This document shows positions 8,380 through 16,647 of a stretch of DNA of 64,000 bases, one piece after another (the stretch's first letter is position 1; every line of letters starts with the position of its first letter). The notes below the pieces were generated by a model. It was not told the DNA's origin. It saw only the letters and a program-made list of their open reading frames with translations, and ran no database searches. Origin of the DNA: Pseudomonas graminis (GTDB taxonomy: Bacteria > Pseudomonadota > Gammaproteobacteria > Pseudomonadales > Pseudomonadaceae); NCBI RefSeq assembly GCF_004364335.1, contig NZ_SOCR01000005.1:62001-126000 (forward strand), in the 5' to 3' direction. The position numbers were made by a program, and so were the translations under genes.

Positions 8380-9771
8380 TCAATTCATCACAACCTTGCC
8401 AGCCTTCCCCGCCTTGCGACGGTTCGAGACGATCAAACCGGCCGCCACGACCAGGATGCTCAGCAGCCCGGTGGCAATGATCTCCATGCGGTGGCCTTCC
8501 TGGAACAGCATGACGGTCAACACGGCGACGATGAACACGATCACCGCCCAGGTCAGGCCCGGGAACAGCCACATGCGGAAGTCGATGGCCTGACCTGCTG
8601 CTTCACGCTTGCGGCGCATACGCAACTGGGACACGGCGATGACCAGATACACCAGCAGCGCGATCGCGCCCGAGCTTGCCAGCAGGAAGTCGAACACCGC
8701 AGCCGGTGCAACGTAGTTAGCGAACACGGCAGCGAACGCAGCGCCGGTCGACAGCAACACCGCCCAGTAAGGCGTGCCGGCTTTGGTGGTGCGCTGGGAA
8801 ACAGCAGGCGCGTCGCCACGTTTGCCGAGGGAGAAGAGCATGCGTGAAGCCGTGTAAAGCGCCGAGTTCAGGCAGCTGGTCACTGCGACCAGCACGACGA
8901 TGTCGACGATCAGCTTGGCGTTCGGAATGCCCATCAGATCGAGCACGGTCTGGTACGAACCCACTTCAGCCAGACGGCTGTCGTTCCACGGCACCAGTGA
9001 GACGACGAGGAAGATCGAGAGCAGGTAGAACAGGCAGATCCGCCAGATCACCGAGTTGGTGGCCTTGGTGATTTGCTGGCCGGGGTTCTTCGATTCTGCC
9101 GCTGCGATGGTGACAATCTCAGTCCCCATGAACGAGAACATGGTGGTCAGCATCGCCGCCAGCACCGCACCCATGCCGTTAGGCAGGAAACCCTGCGTGT
9201 CATACAGATGACTGACGCCGCTGACCTGGCTGTTCGGCAGCAAACCCAACACCGCCGCAATGCCCAGCAGCACGAAGCCAATGATCGCGATGACCTTGAT
9301 CAGCGCGAACCAGAACTCGAACTCTCCGTAGTTCTTCACGCTGAACAGGTTGGTCGCGGTGAGCAGCAGGGTGATCACCAACGTGAACGCCCAGATCGCC
9401 ACGTTCGGAAACCACGCGTGCAGAATCGTCGCGGCGGCGTTGGCTTCCAGCGGAATAACCAACACCCAGAACCACCAGTACAACCAGCCGATGGTAAAGC
9501 CGGCCCAGTGCCCGATCGCGCGGTCGGCGTAGGTCGAAAAAGAACCGGTGTCCGGCGAAGCGACGGCCATTTCCGCCAGCATGCGCATCACCAGCACCAC
9601 CAGCGTACCTGCGGCGCCGTAAGCCAGAAGCACGGCCGGTCCGGCTTCGGCAATTGCATGGCCGGAGCCAACGAAGAGACCGGCGCCGATGACGCCGGCA
9701 ATAGAGAGCATGGTGATGTGACGCGGTTTGAGCCCTTGTTCAAGGTTTGAAGCGTTGGGTGTACTGCTCAT
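8380..9771 (-). CDS. gabP: GABA permease-like amino-acid transporter (APC family)
   Basis: Twelve-helix inner-membrane amino acid:proton symporter, 463 residues. The N-terminus LKPRHITMLSIAGVIGAGLFVGSGHAI is the classic amino-acid permease signature, and it is followed by a proline/glycine-rich second helix and the conserved AEMAVASPDTGSFSTYAD stretch. The start at 9771 is set by AAGG nine bases upstream and by the family-typical MSSTPNASNLEQGLK. The open frame continues upstream but lacks a ribosome site. GabP is the closest named group I recognise, but related members carry other amino acids, so substrate is inferred. Confidence 0.85.
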   Translation of the reverse strand: MSSTPNASNLEQGLKPRHITMLSIAGVIGAGLFVGSGHAIAEAGPAVLLAYGAAGTLVVLVMRMLAEMAVASPDTGSFSTYADRAIGHWAGFTIGWLYWWFWVLVIPLEANAAATILHAWFPNVAIWAFTLVITLLLTATNLFSVKNYGEFEFWFALIKVIAIIGFVLLGIAAVLGLLPNSQVSGVSHLYDTQGFLPNGMGAVLAAMLTTMFSFMGTEIVTIAAAESKNPGQQITKATNSVIWRICLFYLLSIFLVVSLVPWNDSRLAEVGSYQTVLDLMGIPNAKLIVDIVVLVAVTSCLNSALYTASRMLFSLGKRGDAPAVSQRTTKAGTPYWAVLLSTGAAFAAVFANYVAPAAVFDFLLASSGAIALLVYLVIAVSQLRMRRKREAAGQAIDFRMWLFPGLTWAVIVFIVAVLTVMLFQEGHRMEIIATGLLSILVVAAGLIVSNRRKAGKAGKVVMN

Positions 9772-10267
9772 GGAACCAACCTTAGAAGGATTTTTGTACG
9801 GATCAGGACGCGTGGCGGCTCTTCGTAAAGAGAACACAACAGCTCTGTTATTTATTTTTTACGCAAGAATTACGCCAGAATGTTTCAGATACGACGTCGC
9901 AGCGGGATACGGCCGTTCCAGACGGTTTCCGCAAGTCCATGAATGCAATAGCAATTCGCCAGTCATGTAGGAAATGTTACCGAGCGCAACAGGAGTGAGA
10001 CGATTGGCCGCACCGAAAATACACACTTACGACGAAATGGCACCAAATAAGCGCACAAGAATGGCTGCCGATCGCGCCAGTGGCCGAAACACCCTTCCCC
10101 ACGGCGGTTAAAGCTGGCACCATCGCGCCCTTTTTGCGCAACGGCATTCTGAGCCCGCGCTCATCAAGCTCATCCTTATAAGCCTTCGCGCTACACGCCC
10201 GCTGCGATCGCCCGGTTGCGTCCCACCCGCCAACCCGATGAGCCCACCGAACACACGAGGACTGAAC
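9772..10267. other. Divergent intergenic region (496 bp)
   Basis: Lies between gabP-like and the ABC operon. AT-rich near 9840-9870, where a gabP promoter would sit. A TGG-N10-GC match at 10038-10052 (TGGCACCAAATAAGC) resembles a sigma-54 -24/-12 element pointing at the ABC operon, but its -12 half is poor. No gene or RNA recognised. Confidence 0.45.
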
Positions 10268-11041
10268 ATGGCCGAGGCCACGCCCGCCCTGGAAATCCGC
10301 AATCTGCACAAACGCTACGGCGAACTCGACGTGCTCAAGGGCATTTCGCTGAGCGCCCGCGATGGCGATGTGATCTCGATTCTGGGTTCCTCCGGCTCAG
10401 GCAAGTCGACGCTGCTGCGCTGCATCAATTTGCTGGAAAACCCTCATCAGGGGCAGATTCTCGTCGCCGGCGAAGCACTCAAGCTTAAAGCCACCCGCAA
10501 GGGTGAACTGATCGCTGCCGACAACCGTCAGATCAACCGCCTGCGCAGCGAGATCGGCTTTGTCTTTCAGAATTTCAATCTCTGGCCGCACATGACCGTC
10601 CTCGATAACATCACCGAGGCGCCGCGCCGCGTGCTGGGGCAGAGCAAAGCCGAAGCCACCGAAGTTGCCGAAGCATTGCTGGCCAAAGTGGGTATCGCCG
10701 ACAAACGTCATGCGTATCCCGCACAGTTGTCGGGCGGCCAGCAGCAACGTGCCGCTATTGCGCGCACGCTGGCGATGCAGCCCAAGGTCATTCTGTTCGA
10801 TGAGCCCACATCTGCCCTTGATCCCGAGATGGTGCAGGAAGTGCTTAGTGTTATCCGTGGCCTCGCCGAAGAAGGCCGCACCATGCTGATGGTGACCCAC
10901 GAAATGAATTTCGCCCGCCAGGTGTCCAGCGAAGTGATCTTCCTGCACCAAGGGCTGATAGAAGAACAAGGTTCGCCAGACCAGGTCTTCGATGACCCAC
11001 GGTCGGCGCGCTGCAAACAATTCATGTCCAGCAATCGCTAA
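10268..11041 (+). CDS. Polar amino-acid ABC transporter, ATP-binding protein
   Basis: Cytoplasmic ATPase of a HisP/AotP-type importer (257 residues). It shows Walker A GSSGSGKST (about 40-48), Q-loop FVFQNFNLWPH, the ABC signature LSGGQQQR (154-161), Walker B VILFDEPTSALD (from about 174) and the H-loop MVTHEM. The longer insert after the Q-loop lead (KLKATRKGELIAADNRQI) is typical of histidine/arginine-class ATPases. ATG 10268 has GAGGA upstream. First gene of a four-gene operon (ATPase, binding protein, two permeases). Lysine/arginine/ornithine/histidine uptake is the likely role, with exact specificity unknown. Confidence 0.93.
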   Translation: MAEATPALEIRNLHKRYGELDVLKGISLSARDGDVISILGSSGSGKSTLLRCINLLENPHQGQILVAGEALKLKATRKGELIAADNRQINRLRSEIGFVFQNFNLWPHMTVLDNITEAPRRVLGQSKAEATEVAEALLAKVGIADKRHAYPAQLSGGQQQRAAIARTLAMQPKVILFDEPTSALDPEMVQEVLSVIRGLAEEGRTMLMVTHEMNFARQVSSEVIFLHQGLIEEQGSPDQVFDDPRSARCKQFMSSNR

Positions 11042-11054
11042 CGGAGCAACATCG

Positions 11055-11819
11055 ATGCAGACCCTGAGAAACATTCTGTTGGCCGCTGCCGCCACCCTGG
11101 CCATGGCCTCCAGCGCCTTTGCTGCCGACACCCTGAAAATGGGCATCGAGGGCGCCTATCCGCCGTTCAACAACAAGGACGCCAGCGGTCAGGTGGTGGG
11201 CTTTGACGTGGAGATCGGCAACGCCCTGTGCGCGAAGATGAAAGTGACCTGTGAAACCGTCACTTCCGATTGGGACGGCATCATTCCAGCGCTCAACGCG
11301 CAGAAGTTCGACTTCCTGATTTCTTCGATGTCGATCACCGAAGAACGCAAGCAGGCCGTCGACTTCACCATCCCGTACTACTCCAACAAGCTGCAATTTG
11401 TCGCGCCTAAAACCACCAACCTCAGCGGCGATCTGGCTGCCATCAAGGAAACGTTGAAGGGCAAGACCATCGGTGCCCAACGCGCGACCCTGTCCGGCTC
11501 GTGGCTGGAAGACAACTGGGGCGACGACGTGACCGTCAAGCTGTACGACTCCCAGGAAAACGCCTTTCTCGACCTGGCGTCGGGCCGCCTCGACGCACTG
11601 CTCGGCGACAAATACGCCAGCTACGAGTGGCTGAAAGGCAAGGAAGGCCAGAGCTTCGAGTTCAAAGGTGATGCGCTGCCGGTTGACGACAAGATCGGCA
11701 TCGCGGTGCGCAAAGACGACCCGCTGCGCGACAAGCTGAGCGAAGCGCTGAAAGAAATCATCGCCGACGGCACCTACAAGAAGATCAACGACAAGTATTT
11801 CCCGTTCAGCATCCTCTGA
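11055..11819 (+). CDS. Polar amino-acid ABC transporter, periplasmic binding protein
   Basis: A 254-residue solute-binding protein of the SBP_bac_3 family. It has a signal peptide MQTLRNILLAAAATLAMASS with cleavage after AFA, then LKMGIEGAYPPFNNKDASGQVVGFDVEIG, the standard ligand-binding entry. The ISSMSITEERKQAVDFT segment is the usual family signature, and the RATLSGSW loop probably contacts the ligand. The ATG at 11055 is preferred because only it yields a signal peptide. It lies 13 bp after the ATPase gene and belongs to its operon. It fits a basic amino-acid binder of the HisJ/ArgT class. Confidence 0.93.
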   Translation: MQTLRNILLAAAATLAMASSAFAADTLKMGIEGAYPPFNNKDASGQVVGFDVEIGNALCAKMKVTCETVTSDWDGIIPALNAQKFDFLISSMSITEERKQAVDFTIPYYSNKLQFVAPKTTNLSGDLAAIKETLKGKTIGAQRATLSGSWLEDNWGDDVTVKLYDSQENAFLDLASGRLDALLGDKYASYEWLKGKEGQSFEFKGDALPVDDKIGIAVRKDDPLRDKLSEALKEIIADGTYKKINDKYFPFSIL

Positions 11820-11886
11820 CCTGCCTGACCATCGCCGCCGTTTGCTCGCGCAGACGGCGGCGTCTGCCCTCTAGACAAACACCGCC

Positions 11887-12582
11887 ATGAACTTCGATCT
11901 CTATGGATTCGGCCCGGCCCTTGCCGCCGGCATGCTGATGACCCTCCAACTTGCGCTGTCGGCCCTCTGCCTGGGGCTGGTCCTCGGCCTGCTCGGGGCG
12001 CTGGCGAAGACTTCGCCGAATCGACCCCTGCAGTGGCTCGGCGGCACCTACTCCACACTGGTGCGCGGCATCCCCGAATTGCTGTGGGTCTTGCTGATCT
12101 ACTTCGGCACGGTCAGCTCGATGCGGGCGATCGGCAAGCTGTTCGACATCCCGAACCTGTCGCTGAGTGCGTTCGCGGCTGGCGTCATTGCCCTGGGCCT
12201 GTGCTTCGGCGCATACGCCACCGAGGTGTTTCGCGGCGCCATGCTGTCGATCCCGAAAGGTCATCGCGAGGCGGGGCTGGCGCTGGGCATGTCGCGCTCG
12301 CGTATCTTCTTCAAGCTGGTAATGCCGCAGATGTGGCGCATCGCGCTGCCGGGGCTGGGCAACCTGTTCATGATCCTGATGAAGGATACCGCGCTCGTAT
12401 CAGTCATCGGACTGGAGGAAGTCATGCGCCACGCACAGATCGCGGTCACGTCCACCAAGCAGCCTTTCACCTTCTATATGGTCGCGGCGCTGATGTACCT
12501 GTGCATGACCGCGCTGTCGATGATCGGCCTGGCATGGCTGGAGAAACGCGCTTCGGTAGGCTTTGCGAGGAGCGCGTCATGA
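11887..12582 (+). CDS. Polar amino-acid ABC transporter, permease (HisQ-like)
   Basis: Inner-membrane permease of 231 residues with about five helices. The cytoplasmic coupling motif EVFRGAMLSIPKGHREAGLALGMSRSRIF is the EAA loop of the His/Glu/Gln permease family, and RGIPELLWVLLIYFG is the conserved entry helix. It ends in TGA overlapping the next ATG by 4 bp, so the two permeases are translated together and form the heterodimeric channel. Confidence 0.93.
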   Translation: MNFDLYGFGPALAAGMLMTLQLALSALCLGLVLGLLGALAKTSPNRPLQWLGGTYSTLVRGIPELLWVLLIYFGTVSSMRAIGKLFDIPNLSLSAFAAGVIALGLCFGAYATEVFRGAMLSIPKGHREAGLALGMSRSRIFFKLVMPQMWRIALPGLGNLFMILMKDTALVSVIGLEEVMRHAQIAVTSTKQPFTFYMVAALMYLCMTALSMIGLAWLEKRASVGFARSAS

Positions 12583-13268
12583 GTTGGGAATTCGTCCTCA
12601 AATGGCTGCCGAAACTGCTGCACGGCGCCACCGTCACGCTGGAGCTGGTCGCCGTCGCGGTAATTGCGGGCCTCATTCTCGCCATTCCCCTGGGCATCGC
12701 CCGCGCCTCGCGTAACGCCTATGTCCGGGCGCTGCCTTACGCCTACATCTTCTTTTTCCGTGGCACGCCGCTGCTGGTGCAGCTGTTTCTGGTCTATTAC
12801 GGCCTGGCGCAGTTCGACGTTGTTACCAAAGGCCCGCTGTGGCCTTACCTGCGCGACCCGTTCTTCTGCGCGGCGCTGACCATGACGCTGCACACCACCG
12901 CCTACATCGCGGAGATCCTGCGCGGCGCCATTCAGGCCGTGCCGCCCGGTGAAATCGAAGCAGCTCGCGCACTGGGCATGTCCAGAGGCAAAGCGCTGCT
13001 GTACATCATCCTGCCCCGCGCTGCACGCATCGGCCTGCCGGCGTACAGCAACGAAGTCATTCTGATGCTCAAGGCCAGCGCACTGGCGAGCACTGTGACC
13101 CTGCTCGACATCACCGGCATGGCCCGCACCATCAACGCGCGGACCTACATGCCGGAGCAGACTTTCCTCATCGCCGGGTTGATCTATCTGGTGATGTCGT
13201 TCGTGCTGGTGCAAGGCTTCAAACTGCTGGAGCGCTATTTGCGAGTGGACGCCAGCCAAGGGCGGTGA
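12579..13268 (+). CDS. Polar amino-acid ABC transporter, permease (HisM-like)
   Basis: Second channel subunit, 229 residues from ATG 12579 (MSWEFVLKWLPKLLHGATVT). It has the family motifs FFFRGTPLLVQLFLVYYG and an EAA loop EILRGAIQAVPPGEIEAARALGMSRGKALLY. The frame is open upstream as far as 12033, but that part is only the shadow of the first permease gene. Last gene of the operon. Confidence 0.93.
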   Translation: MSWEFVLKWLPKLLHGATVTLELVAVAVIAGLILAIPLGIARASRNAYVRALPYAYIFFFRGTPLLVQLFLVYYGLAQFDVVTKGPLWPYLRDPFFCAALTMTLHTTAYIAEILRGAIQAVPPGEIEAARALGMSRGKALLYIILPRAARIGLPAYSNEVILMLKASALASTVTLLDITGMARTINARTYMPEQTFLIAGLIYLVMSFVLVQGFKLLERYLRVDASQGR

Positions 13269-13278
13269 GGATCGCCGC

Positions 13279-13333
13279 GCGCTCCCACAGAGAACTCGGT
13301 CCATGTGGGAGTGAGCTTGCTCGCGAAAGCGGC
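13279..13333. repeat. REP-like element
   Basis: GCTCCCACAG..CTGTGGGAG-type inverted halves (GCTCCCACAGAG and CATGTGGGAGTGAGC) followed by TTGCTCGCGAAAGC. It resembles the GTGGGAGTGAGCTTGC type of Pseudomonas REPs and follows the ABC operon. Confidence 0.55.
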
Positions 13334-13425
13334 ATTTCAACCGCCAAAGGTCGCTGTGCCTGAAGAGCGCTCCCTTCCCATGATTCACCGTATGCTGCAA
13401 CGCATATCCCGACTGCCCTAATCAA

Positions 13426-14631
13426 ATGCCACTCACACCCGCGCAACTCCAATCCCGATTCGCCGCGCTCGATGCCTTCCTCCTAGAGCATCAGGCCCTG
13501 TGGCGCCCGCGACCCTTCACCCATCGCCATCTGCCGTGGGAGTCGCAGCACCTGGAGCTGTCACGGTGGCTGCGACAACGTTCGCTCGAACAGGCAGAAG
13601 CGGCACACAACCATCCCGAACAGCTCGATGCGCCGCAGCCTTTCGCCCAGCTAGCTTTACAGTCGAAGGCGTTAAGCGAGATCGACGCGCTGCCGCCCGT
13701 TAGCCTGGAGACTGTGTCAGCGCGCATGAGCGTCGACGTGCCCGGCCGCAAGTGGCAGCAGATCGAAGCCTTCGCCAGCCGCTTGAGCTTTCAGCGACAG
13801 CCAACCCACTGGCTGGACTGGTGCTCGGGCAAAGGTCATCTCGGTCGGCGCCTCGCCCATGGCGGCCAAGCCCTGACCTGCCTGGAATACGATGCGGATT
13901 TGGTTGAAGCGGGAAGGCAACTCAGCGACAAACTGGGCATCCGCGCGAACCATCTGCATCAAGACGTCCTAGCCGACGATGCGGCTGCGCGCCTCCAAGC
14001 GCATCACACGCCCGTCGCCCTCCACGCCTGCGGCGACCTTCATGTGCGCCTCATGCACCTCGCCAGCGACGCCCACTGCCAACAACTGGCGATCGCGCCC
14101 TGCTGCTACAACCGCATCGCTGGCGAGCACTACCTGCCGATCTCCCAGCGGGGCAAAGCGTCTGCGCTTACGCTCTCCATCGATGACCTCGGCCTGCCCC
14201 TCAGCGAAACCGTGACCGCCGGCGCCCGCATACGCCGCCAGCGCGACACCTCCATGGCCCGACGCCTCGGCTTCGACCTGCTACAGCGACAACTTCGCGG
14301 CGTCGACGACTACCTGCCCATACCCTCACTGCCCAGCGCCTGGCTCGACAAACCCTTCGCCGACTACTGTCGCGACCTCGCAGAACTCAAGCAACTCCCC
14401 TCCCCCGGCAGTCAGGACTGGACCGCCCTTGAAACGGCGGGATGGGCGCGTCTGGCCGAAGTGCGCAACCTCGAATTGCTGCGCAACCTCTTCCGCCGGC
14501 CGCTGGAAATGTGGCTCATCCTCGATCGCGCGCTTTATCTGACTGAGTGCGGGTACGACGTACGCATCGGCACCTTCTGCGACAGCCAAGTCACTCCGCG
14601 GAATCTGCTCATTCTTGCAGAGCGACTGTGA
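13426..14631 (+). CDS. SAM-dependent methyltransferase (Methyltransf_32-like)
   Basis: Cytoplasmic protein of 401 residues. The SAM pocket is visible as LDWCSGKGHLGRRLAHGG (motif I, about residues 127-144) and CLEYDADLVEAGRQL (motif II). The stretches ALHACGDLHVRLMH and IAPCCYNRIAGEHYLPIS are characteristic of the Methyltransf_32 group, to which GSTCD/METTL25-like proteins belong. The C-terminal third (from DYLPIPSLPSAWLD) is a helical extension. Substrate unknown; RNA or protein are both possible. It is free-standing between the ABC operon and tRNA-Thr. Confidence 0.8.
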   Translation: MPLTPAQLQSRFAALDAFLLEHQALWRPRPFTHRHLPWESQHLELSRWLRQRSLEQAEAAHNHPEQLDAPQPFAQLALQSKALSEIDALPPVSLETVSARMSVDVPGRKWQQIEAFASRLSFQRQPTHWLDWCSGKGHLGRRLAHGGQALTCLEYDADLVEAGRQLSDKLGIRANHLHQDVLADDAAARLQAHHTPVALHACGDLHVRLMHLASDAHCQQLAIAPCCYNRIAGEHYLPISQRGKASALTLSIDDLGLPLSETVTAGARIRRQRDTSMARRLGFDLLQRQLRGVDDYLPIPSLPSAWLDKPFADYCRDLAELKQLPSPGSQDWTALETAGWARLAEVRNLELLRNLFRRPLEMWLILDRALYLTECGYDVRIGTFCDSQVTPRNLLILAERL

Positions 14632-14885
14632 GCATTTTTTGACGCGCGCGCCTGTGGATAAGTCTGTTGATGAAATTCCGGCGAACGCCCGGAAATCCTG
14701 CTTTGGAGGGGATGTAACCATTTGTTCATTTTTTGGCCAGCGTAAAATTGGCGCTAAAACAGTAGCTTGCGAACGATTGAGAATGGTTCCTGAATCTGAC
14801 CGATCGTCGCCTTGGGCTTGTGCAGATTGTGAATAACGGTAATCGCCTTCCGGCATAAGGGCCGCGAAAAAACTGAAATTAGGGC

Positions 14886-14913
14886 TTTACTCGCCAGATC
14901 AAATCCCTATAAT
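14886..14913 (+). promoter_or_regulatory. Promoter of tRNA-Thr
   Basis: A perfect -10 TATAAT at 14908-14913 with a weak -35 TTTACT at 14886-14891 (16-bp spacing), 13 bp before the tRNA. Confidence 0.65.
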
Positions 14914-14926
14914 CAGCGCCCACAAC

Positions 14927-15002
<76 letters not shown>

Positions 15003-15010
15003 GATTTAGC

Positions 15011-15044
15011 AAAAAGGCTCACCGAAAGGTGGGCCTTTTTTGTT
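15011..15044 (+). terminator. Terminator of tRNA-Thr
   Basis: AAGGCTCACC and GGTGGGCCTT form a stem around GAAA (with a minor mismatch) followed by T6. A second, slightly altered copy sits at 23530-23567. Confidence 0.85.
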
Positions 15045-15072
15045 TGTGCCAAATGCCACACCGCCAATCCCC

Positions 15073-15098
15073 GTAGGAGCGCGCTTGCCCGCGAAAGC
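15073..15098. repeat. Single REP half-element
   Basis: GTAGGAGCGCGCTTGCC plus CGCGAAAGC without the usual inverted partner nearby. Confidence 0.6.
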
Positions 15099-15217
15099 CG
15101 CCCTCCGCCGCACTACCGTCCTACCTCCCCGCCCAACCCACACAAAAAGTCCCAAATCCCGTAGGACGCTTCTGAAATTAAGCGATATCCTCCCGACCGC
15201 TTGAACGTATCTGATCC

Positions 15218-15268
15218 GGCGACTACCTTCCCGCGTGTCGTTGCAAACAACGACCGGGTTTAGTCGCC
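15218..15268. repeat. Nested palindrome (structured element 1)
   Basis: Outer arms GGCGACTA (15218-15225) and TAGTCGCC (15261-15268) are perfectly complementary. Inside them, CCCG (15230-15233) pairs with CGGG (15255-15258), and inside that GTCGTTG (15237-15243) pairs with CAACGAC (15248-15254) over a CAAA loop. Three nested perfect stems suggest a functional RNA or a mobile repeat. I know similar sequences occur upstream of small-protein genes in other Pseudomonas, but cannot name the element. Confidence 0.6.
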
Positions 15269-15340
15269 CGAACACGTCAGGCGCGTAAAGCCCCATAACC
15301 TGAGCCGCTGTCATCGACATCGGTTCTGTCCTTTTATGGT

Positions 15341-15409
15341 GGCTGTACGAGGGGCACCTTCGGGTGCGCCGGGTGCCTGACTTCCCGGTCGACTAACCCG
15401 CGTACAGCC
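15341..15409. repeat. Branched structured element 2 upstream of a small-protein gene
   Basis: Closing stem GGCTGTACG (15341-15349) with CGTACAGCC (15401-15409). Inside lies a hairpin GCACC-TTCG-GGTGC (15354-15367) with the stable TTCG tetraloop, and a further GGGT..ACCC pairing across the rest. It lies about 60 bp before the start of the DUF3077-like gene, in the position of a 5' leader. Confidence 0.6.
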
Positions 15410-15467
15410 GCCACCTATTCGTTTAGTCGCGAACGGTGTCGGTCTCATCCAAGTCAGGAGAGACACC

Positions 15468-15758
15468 ATGATTAAATCCACCCCTCACCCACCCGAAACA
15501 CCCGCCCCACAATCAACCTGCATCAACGCCAACCTCGGCAACCTGAGCCTGTTCTCGGTCAAGCCCGGCGTAAGAGCTGAGGACGCATTGCTCACCGCCT
15601 CCGAATACCTCGCCTGCGCCGCAGCCACCGCCTACGAAGTCGCAGATAACTGCACGCTGGAATTCCGCCCGTTGGCGCGCTCGGTGGTGCATCAGCTTGA
15701 TGCGGCGCGGGCGTTGATTGAGGTGTCGATCGCCAAGGTGGGCGGTTCGTCTTTGTAG
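15468..15758 (+). CDS. DUF3077-like small protein
   Basis: A 96-residue soluble protein with a proline-rich N-terminus and a helical core LFSVKPGVRAEDALLTASEYLACAAATAYEVADN that resembles DUF3077-type proteins of Pseudomonas. These small proteins are of unknown function and often occur in several copies per genome. The ATG has AGGAGAGACACC upstream. The structured leader at 15341-15409 lies just before it. Family assignment is from recognition of the LFxVxPGVxAEDAL pattern and is moderately sure. Confidence 0.65.
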   Translation: MIKSTPHPPETPAPQSTCINANLGNLSLFSVKPGVRAEDALLTASEYLACAAATAYEVADNCTLEFRPLARSVVHQLDAARALIEVSIAKVGGSSL

Positions 15759-16647
15759 CTGCCCTGCTGCGATCTATTCGCGTAGGCATTCCTTGCGCCA
15801 ACCTGCGCCCATCTCTTTCTCCCGGAAAGAGACGGGCGCTCCTACCGCTGCTGCAGCCAACTCGTAAAAGGCTTTGCGGCATTCCCCCTCGTGACAATCG
15901 GCGTGACAAACACCGAAGTCACCAGCAACAGCGATGCAGATGATGGTGCCGCAGCCCAAGGAATGGACTGCACCTGACTGACAGTCAGGCATGCCCCGGT
16001 CATCGCATCACTGCCTTCACCTGACTCAGGATCTCGCGGCGTTGGTCTCGTCAGCCAGTGCAGCCTCCACCCGCCCACTTCTTCGGAAGTGCTCAGGAGG
16101 CCAGATAATGAGATACCCAAGCTCCCGGTCGTAAGGAGCCGTGAGTCCAGCGTTAATGGACATCCCCACAGGTCGCAGGGGCCTTGATCCCTGATCACAC
16201 TCAGCATTCTTGACGAAATGCCGTGGGGGCGAGTTAAAAATTTGGTTTTGGAACCTGATCATGGCATTGGCAGCTAAATGGGGTGAACGGAGTATTGGTA
16301 TGGTCGCCACGCCGGGACGAAAAGCGCAAAAAAATTGTTCCCTAGGGTGCACTATGGGGCAGCGAACGCGACTCGTAATAGATGGCTGGAGGCTTACCTA
16401 AAGCTGATCACAATGAGCAATGAGCTTCGTACCCGGCAGGTTTAGCAGCAACACGCCTCCAGCGAATGTGTACTCGGTCGATCTAGCCGCACCGGCAACC
16501 ACCATCGGCGATCAAGGCCCCTCTCAATCAACCTGCTGGTTATAGGCAAAATGCCATGCATCCGCTAGTATCAAAGCGCCATCCAACAATGCCATTTATC
16601 TGGGTGATTGGATCTCCGAGATTTTATCTAAAGGGACTATAAATGTT
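15759..16647. other. Gene-poor stretch before the island module
   Basis: About 890 bp with no convincing gene. It holds a REP fragment (GGCGCTCCTACCGCTG near 15836), and a possible degraded insertion-sequence start near 16100-16180: AGGAGG followed by ATGAGATACCCAAGC and a stop 8 codons in, resembling the MRYP start of IS3-type orfA. Base composition drops toward the right end. The last 25 bp carry AAGGGA, a ribosome site for the next gene. Minus-strand open frames here lack start signals. Confidence 0.5.

Noticed and set aside
12033..12578. Upstream extension of the second ABC permease frame
   Set aside because: The extension overlaps the first permease in another frame. The family start and the ATGA overlap place the true start at 12579.
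15006..15320. 104-codon minus-strand frame over the structured repeats
   Set aside because: It crosses the tRNA-Thr terminator and both palindromes; coding potential is an artefact of the inverted repeats.
16026..16352. 109-codon minus-strand frame in the island spacer
   Set aside because: No ribosome site and no match to a family that I recognise; it spans the possible insertion-sequence remnant on the other strand.
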